A stretch of 64,000 nt of DNA from Amycolatopsis pithecellobii (GTDB lineage Bacteria; Actinomycetota; Actinomycetes; Mycobacteriales; Pseudonocardiaceae): positions 1 through 64,000 of the forward strand of contig NZ_WMBA01000001.1 of NCBI RefSeq assembly GCF_009707865.1, given 5' to 3'. The notes beneath the pieces are model-generated. The model worked only from the letters and a program-made list of their open reading frames with translations, made no database searches and was not told the DNA's origin. Position 1 is the first letter of the stretch. Each line of letters starts with the position of its first letter. Made by a program: the position numbers and the translations under genes. Positions 59,448 through 64,000 of this stretch are shown in pieces.

Positions 59448-61465
59448 CCGCCGTCAGCGCGACCGGGCTCGATCCGGTGGACGTCGAAATTCTCGCCAAG
59501 GCACTGGACAACGTCGCCGCGGAAATGGGCGTGGTGATGATGCGCGCCTCCGGCAGTCCCGCGATCGCCGAGGCGGTGGACTTCTCCACCTTCATCGCCG
59601 ACGCCCAGGGCGACATCATCAGCTACGCCGGGTACATCACGATGTATCTGGGCGCGGCCCGCCAGGCGGTCCGGCACATCCTCGGCACGTATCCGCGGGC
59701 GGAAATCCGGCCGGGGGACATGTTCCTCTGCAACGACCCGTTCACCACCGGCAACGCGCACGCCGTCGACGTGGGCGTCGTGCGGCCGATTTTCTTCGGC
59801 GAAAAGCTGATTGCGTGGTGCTGGGCCGAGGCACACGTCAACGATTTCGGCGGTGCCGCTCCCGGCGGGATGGACCCGACCGCGACCGAGGTCTACGGCG
59901 AGGCACTGCGGCTGCCCGGGGTGAAGATCGTCGACCAGGGGCGTCCGGTCGAGGACGTGTGGCGGATCATCGAGACGAACATCCGCGTGCCGGAACTGGT
60001 GCTCAACGACATCCGGTGTTTCATCGCGGCCTGCCACCGCTGTGACGAACGGCTGCAGGCACTCGTCGGGCAGTACGGCGCCGAGACGTTCCGTCGGTAT
60101 GTCGAAGCCGCCAAGGACCTCGCCGAGCAGGCGGTCCGGCGCAGGATCGCGGATCTGCCGAAAGGCACGTTCACCGCCGAGGAATTCGCCGAGCACAATG
60201 GGCACGCCGACGAGCTGTACCCGATCCGCTGCACGCTGACGGTCAGCGAGGACGCGCTGCGGTTCGATCTGACCGACTCCGCGCCGCAGACCGACGGTTT
60301 CATCAACGTGAGCGCGGCGACGACGCTGGGTGCGGTCGTGTCCCCGCTGCTGATCACCTTGCTGCCGGATCTGCCGATCAACCAGGGAACGCTGCGCCCG
60401 ATCGAAGTGGTCACCCAGCCGGGCACGATCTGCGACGCGCGGATGCCCGCACCCATGGGCGCTGGCCATATCGAGACCGGGTTCCGGATCGGGAAGGTGG
60501 TCACCAGGCTGCTGGCCGATCTCCAAGAGGGCAGCGAGAACGCGTTCGTCCGCGAGCACGTGACGGCTCCGTGGCAGGACTCGTGGAGCGCCAGTTTCTT
60601 CTACGCTCCCGACGAATCCGGGCGGCTGGTGCCGTTTCCGGACATGAACGGCGGCGGCAGCGGCGCGGGCGCGCAGGCGATCGCGGACGGTATGGACGTC
60701 AGCGGCGTGCTCGCCCAGCCGCAGAACAGCATTCCCGACATCGAGATCAACGAACTCGCCTATCCGGTGCTGTACCTGTGGCGCAGGCTGAATCCGAACT
60801 CCGGCGGGCCGGGTCGCACCCGGGGCGGCGCGGGCATCGACCTCGCCTTCACGCCGTGGTACACGCCGGGCGGCCAGGAACACGTCATGGCGGCCTGCTG
60901 GCAGGTGCCGCCGTGTGGGGTCTTCGGCGGCTATCCCGGCTCCACGAGCGGTTCGGCGCTGGTGTCCGGGGCCCGGGCGGACGAGGCGTTCGGCCGGGGG
61001 GAAGTCCCGCGTGACATCGAAGAACTGGCCGCCGCTCCGAAGCCGTTGCAGGGAAAGCAGTTCGGGCTTTCGGTTGGCGCCGGCGACGTGGTGGTGCTGC
61101 GGGTCGGCGGCGGTGGCGGGTACGGCGATCCGCTCGAACGCGGTCCGGAACTGGTCGCGGCGGACGTGCGCGCGGGCGTGGTGACGCCCGGCGCGGCGCG
61201 GGTCTCCTACGGCGTCGTGCTCGATTCGTCGGGCGCGCCCGATCTCGCGGCGACGAGCCGGGAACGCGAACGGATCCGGGCGAGCAGGCGGGAGTGGCCC
61301 CGGGAAGACGGGTTGGCGGTGCGGCGCGGCCCGGCGCACGAACGGCTCGCCGAACGCGGGCAGTGGTGCCAGCCGCGGCCGGGCGTCGAACTCGTGGAGT
61401 TCGCCGATCCGAACACCGGAACTTTGCTGCGCGCGGACGTGGTCGTGCACCCGGACGCCCGATGA
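59444..61465 (+). CDS. hyuB: Hydantoinase/oxoprolinase subunit B (HyuB-like)
   Basis: This 673-residue partner of HyuA has MRASGSPAIAEAVDFSTFIA, the metal/active-site region FLCNDPFTTGNAHAVDVGVV, HVNDFGGAAPGGM and the C-terminal GVFGGYPGSTSGS and RVGGGGGYGDPLER. All usual blocks are present and the length fits, although the C-terminal 60 residues are longer than in minimal members. ATG overlaps HyuA by four bases, as expected for obligate subunits. The exact ring or ketone substrate cannot be told. Confidence 0.9.
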   Translation: MTAVSATGLDPVDVEILAKALDNVAAEMGVVMMRASGSPAIAEAVDFSTFIADAQGDIISYAGYITMYLGAARQAVRHILGTYPRAEIRPGDMFLCNDPFTTGNAHAVDVGVVRPIFFGEKLIAWCWAEAHVNDFGGAAPGGMDPTATEVYGEALRLPGVKIVDQGRPVEDVWRIIETNIRVPELVLNDIRCFIAACHRCDERLQALVGQYGAETFRRYVEAAKDLAEQAVRRRIADLPKGTFTAEEFAEHNGHADELYPIRCTLTVSEDALRFDLTDSAPQTDGFINVSAATTLGAVVSPLLITLLPDLPINQGTLRPIEVVTQPGTICDARMPAPMGAGHIETGFRIGKVVTRLLADLQEGSENAFVREHVTAPWQDSWSASFFYAPDESGRLVPFPDMNGGGSGAGAQAIADGMDVSGVLAQPQNSIPDIEINELAYPVLYLWRRLNPNSGGPGRTRGGAGIDLAFTPWYTPGGQEHVMAACWQVPPCGVFGGYPGSTSGSALVSGARADEAFGRGEVPRDIEELAAAPKPLQGKQFGLSVGAGDVVVLRVGGGGGYGDPLERGPELVAADVRAGVVTPGAARVSYGVVLDSSGAPDLAATSRERERIRASRREWPREDGLAVRRGPAHERLAERGQWCQPRPGVELVEFADPNTGTLLRADVVVHPDAR

Positions 61466-63057
61466 CGGATCACAACGAGAGGCGGAACGACGTGGTTGTC
61501 CCGGATACCTTCCCGGACGCGCTGGCGGCGCTGGCGAAGCGGTTCCCCGACGAGGAGGCGGTGGTCGCGCCCGAGGGGCGGCTGACCTTCGCCGAGTTCG
61601 CCCGGCGCGCCGAGGAACTGGCCGGTGCGTTTCGCGCGGCCGGGCTGCGGCCGGGGGAACGGGTGGGGGTCCTGCTGCCGAACGGGCTGCGCTGGCTGGT
61701 GACGATGCTCGGCGCCCAGCGGGCCGGGCTGGTCGCGGTGCCGGTCAACACCTGGTACCGGTCCGCGGAGCTGGCGCATCTGGTCGGCACTGCTGACCTG
61801 CGCCTGGTGGTCACCGAGAAGCAGGTGTTCGGCAAGGACATGCTCGCCGAACTCGCCGCGGCCGGGCACGGCGAGGTTTTCGAAGCGGGAGCGCGGGCTG
61901 ACGGATATCTGGGCGCGCTGTTCTGGCCGTCCGCCGAGCCGTTCCCTTCCGGTCTCGAACCCGCTCAGGCTCCGGAACACGGTGCGGGGCCGGACGACTT
62001 CGCGATGATCCTCTACACCAGCGGCAGCACGGCGTTGCCGAAGGCGGTGCCACTGGAACACGGCAAGCTGCTGCGCAACGGGTACGAGATGGGCGAGCGG
62101 ATGCACGTCGGGCCCGGCGACCGGTTGTGGTTCGCGATGCCGTTGTTCTTCGGCTACGGGGCCTGCAACGCGCTTCCGGTGGCGTTGAGCCACGGCCTGA
62201 CGCTGTGCGTCGAGGAGAGGGTCGACGGTGACGCGTCGCTGGCCTTCATCGAGCGCGAGAGGTGCACTGTCTCTTATGGACTCGCGACAGCGGTCCGGGC
62301 GCTGCTGGCCGCACCGAGTTTCGGCAGCCGGGACATTTCCTCGCTGCGCACCGGGCCGGTCGGGTTCAACGCCGAAGACAAACGGCTGGCGATCGAAGGG
62401 CTCGGCGTCACCGAGGCGTGCAGCGCTTACGGGCTCACCGAGTCCTACGGCTTCGTGACCATGACCGACGCGAGCGACCTGCCGGAAGTCAAGCTGCACA
62501 CCCAAGGCAGGCGGCTGCCGACCCAGGAAATCCGCATCGTGGACAAGTCCGGGGCCGTGTGCCCGCCCGGGGTCAGCGGCGAGATCGAGGTGCGCGGCTG
62601 CGTGATCGACGGCTACCTCAGCGGGTCGGACGTCAGCGGCGGAACGCATTCTCCCGACGGCTGGTTCCGCACCGGCGATCTCGGGTCGATGGATGGGGAC
62701 GGGCGGCTGAGTTTCGGCGGCCGCTGGAAGGAAATGCTCAAGATCAAGGGCATCAACATCTCGCCGGTGGAGATCGAGGGCATCCTCGGCGAGCACGCCG
62801 AGGTCGACCAGGCCTACGTCTTCGGGCTGTCCACACCGGACGGCGACCAGGAAATGGCCTGCGTGGTGGTGCCGGATGAGCGCAGCGCCGCGGAGGACAC
62901 CGAACTGGCGAGCCGGCTGCGGGAGTACGTCCGGTCCCGGGCCGCCAGCTACAAGGTGCCCGCCCGGGTCGTGGTGATGGATTCGGCCGCGGTGCCGCAG
63001 ACCCACACCGGGAAGGTCAGCAAGCTGAAACTGCGCGAGATGCTGGAGGCGGGATGA
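61462..63057 (+). CDS. AMP-forming CoA ligase (benzoate/aryl-CoA-ligase-like)
   Basis: The 531-residue ligase has the P-loop YTSGSTALPKAVPLEHGK (the usual Thr-Gly is Thr-Ala), the RLWFAMPLFFGYGACNALPV block typical of benzoate-CoA ligases, AYGLTESYGFV and the C-terminal lysine in PQTHTGKVSKLKLRE. It probably activates an acid produced by the hydantoinase-type step, or the imported substrate. The start overlaps HyuB by four bases. Confidence 0.88.
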   Translation: MTDHNERRNDVVVPDTFPDALAALAKRFPDEEAVVAPEGRLTFAEFARRAEELAGAFRAAGLRPGERVGVLLPNGLRWLVTMLGAQRAGLVAVPVNTWYRSAELAHLVGTADLRLVVTEKQVFGKDMLAELAAAGHGEVFEAGARADGYLGALFWPSAEPFPSGLEPAQAPEHGAGPDDFAMILYTSGSTALPKAVPLEHGKLLRNGYEMGERMHVGPGDRLWFAMPLFFGYGACNALPVALSHGLTLCVEERVDGDASLAFIERERCTVSYGLATAVRALLAAPSFGSRDISSLRTGPVGFNAEDKRLAIEGLGVTEACSAYGLTESYGFVTMTDASDLPEVKLHTQGRRLPTQEIRIVDKSGAVCPPGVSGEIEVRGCVIDGYLSGSDVSGGTHSPDGWFRTGDLGSMDGDGRLSFGGRWKEMLKIKGINISPVEIEGILGEHAEVDQAYVFGLSTPDGDQEMACVVVPDERSAAEDTELASRLREYVRSRAASYKVPARVVVMDSAAVPQTHTGKVSKLKLREMLEAG

Positions 63058-64000
63058 CTGCCCGGCGTACCCCGGCGTTCGCGCAACTGCCGACCCTGCC
63101 GGACCGGGACGAGCGCCACGCCTGGGACGTCTGGGGGCACGCGGACGAAGTCGGGACGCTCAACCTGATCGGTCCCCGGCAACGTCTCGCCGCCGCGAAG
63201 ACGGTGCGCACCGGGCAGATGATCCCGCTGACCCTGCCGCTGAACGAACCCGACCCCGGTCTGTTCGACGAACGCGAGCTGTTCCGGCACGTAGTGGAGG
63301 ACACCGCGGCCGGGCACGATGACCGGTTGGACGGGTTCTACCTGCAGGGTTCCTCGCAGTGGGACGGGCTGCGGCACATCAAGGCCGGACGGCACGGCTA
63401 CTGGGGCGGCCGGAGCGAAACCGACCTGGCTACCAGCGACGCACTGGGTGTCGACCGGTGGGTCGAGCACGGTTTCGGCGGGCGAGGCGTGCTGGTCGAT
63501 GTCGCCGGGCATCTGGCGGCCCAAGGCACGCCGCTCGCGCCGGACGAGCCGGTGGAGATCACCGCCGCGCTGCTCGAAGAGGCCGCCGCCGCGCAGGGAA
63601 CCGTCTTCGAATCCGGGGACATCCTCGTGGTCCGCACCGGATGGACGGAGTGGTACCGGCGGCTGCCAGCGCGGGACCGGGCCGCGATGCGCGGAACGAT
63701 CGGCGCCGGTTTCGCCTGTCCCGGCCTGGAATCGGCGCAGGCAATGGCGGGCTACCTCTGGGACCGGGAATTCGCGGCGGTCGCGGTGGACAACGTGGGC
63801 GTCGAGGTCTTCCCGGTGAACCGCGCCAAGGGCTTCCTGCACCGGCGGCTGATCGCGTTGCAGGGCATGCCGCTGGGCGAGCTGTGGCTGCTGGACCGGC
63901 TCGTCCGGGCGTGCGCGCAGCGGGGGAGCTACGAGTTCCTCCTCGTCTCCGGCGTGCTGCCGCTGCCGCGCGGGGTCGGCAGCCCGGCCAACGCGCACGC
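63054..64000 (+). CDS. Cyclase-family (kynurenine-formamidase-like) hydrolase, 3' end outside window
   Basis: The frame from ATG 63054 is open to the window edge (315 codons). It has the N-terminal ERHAWDVWGHADEVGTLNLI, the metal-site variant LQGSSQWDGLRHIKAG in place of H-x-G-T-H-x-D, a second block GVLVDVAGHLAAQG and LVVRTGWTEWYRR. This is the longer cyclase subfamily (about 320 residues), metal-dependent hydrolases of amides or lactones. It overlaps the CoA ligase by four bases and is the last visible gene of the TetR-controlled operon. Only a few residues should be missing. Confidence 0.87.
   Translation, partial: MTARRTPAFAQLPTLPDRDERHAWDVWGHADEVGTLNLIGPRQRLAAAKTVRTGQMIPLTLPLNEPDPGLFDERELFRHVVEDTAAGHDDRLDGFYLQGSSQWDGLRHIKAGRHGYWGGRSETDLATSDALGVDRWVEHGFGGRGVLVDVAGHLAAQGTPLAPDEPVEITAALLEEAAAAQGTVFESGDILVVRTGWTEWYRRLPARDRAAMRGTIGAGFACPGLESAQAMAGYLWDREFAAVAVDNVGVEVFPVNRAKGFLHRRLIALQGMPLGELWLLDRLVRACAQRGSYEFLLVSGVLPLPRGVGSPANAH

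Noticed and set aside
1-64000. CRISPR arrays, rRNA or tRNA genes
   Set aside because: No regularly spaced repeats, rRNA-like sequence or convincing cloverleaf was seen by eye; a tRNA scan would be needed to exclude tRNAs fully.

Overview
The DNA is GC-rich (about two-thirds G+C or more) with strong G/C bias at third codon positions, GTG starts and many 4-base ATGA/GTGA gene overlaps. It encodes LLM-class flavin/F420-type oxidoreductases, a mycothiol-type maleylpyruvate isomerase homologue, many P450s and many TetR/LuxR regulators. This points to an actinomycete, most plausibly a Pseudonocardiales-type genus such as Amycolatopsis (inference; no rRNA or tRNA gene was recognised to fix it). The window looks like accessory chromosome: two compact biosynthetic clusters, three catabolic operons, and between them broken genes and mobile-element remnants.

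1-5.8 kb: a polyyne / terminal-alkyne type cassette in the order fatty acyl-AMP ligase, desaturase, desaturase, ACP, desaturase, P450. This is the core order of the caryoynencin-type pathway. The ligase is interrupted by one in-frame TGA. A class B asparagine synthetase (5.8-7.6 kb) converges on it. 8-10.2 kb: a DUF488 protein, a decayed tyrosine integrase and a CGNR regulator.

10.4-23.4 kb: the most interesting region. Two flavin N-hydroxylases, a P450, a DAO-family flavin oxidase and a diaminobutyrate aminotransferase face an opposing operon with a stand-alone cupin, a serine O-acetyltransferase, a methionyl-tRNA-synthetase-like protein and a permease with a C-terminal cupin. N-hydroxylase + cupin + MetRS-like protein + DAO-type oxidase is the signature of N-N bond (hydrazine) forming pathways (Spb38/39/40, Tri26-28, PyrN type). 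Here the usual cupin-MetRS fusion appears split, and the diaminobutyrate and O-acetylserine enzymes suggest unusual building blocks. An APC exporter, a NarL-like regulator with a degenerate receiver site and a perfect 10-bp inverted repeat complete the set.

24.5-33 kb: a LAL-type regulator divergent from a translationally coupled operon (DMT transporter, LLM oxidoreductase, MDR reductase, NIPSNAP protein, acetoacetyl-CoA-synthetase-like ligase). 33-37 kb: a scrambled zone with a 209-bp partial gene duplication, a LysR gene whose LLM target survives only as a stub, an alpha/beta hydrolase with a probable Cys nucleophile, an IS256 remnant and a short maleylpyruvate-isomerase-like protein. 37.3-49.2 kb: a LysR-controlled catabolic operon (LLM monooxygenase, FAH-family hydrolase, OCD-family protein, DapA-like aldolase, MFS carrier, gentisate-dioxygenase-like bicupin, P450 + [3Fe-4S] ferredoxin + reductase, flavin reductase, acyl-CoA ligase), suggesting oxidation and ring cleavage of an aromatic or N-containing compound.

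49.2-53.7 kb: relics (UbiD-like, TetR, siderophore-interacting protein, DUF2637-like and serine-recombinase fragments) around an intact TetR / FAD-monooxygenase pair. 53.8-64 kb: a TetR gene and a regulon of MFS carrier, MmgE/PrpD protein, HyuA/HyuB hydantoinase-oxoprolinase pair, CoA ligase and a cyclase-family hydrolase running off the window. Two sigma70-like promoters carry CGACA-N3-TGTCG operators exactly between -35 and -10.
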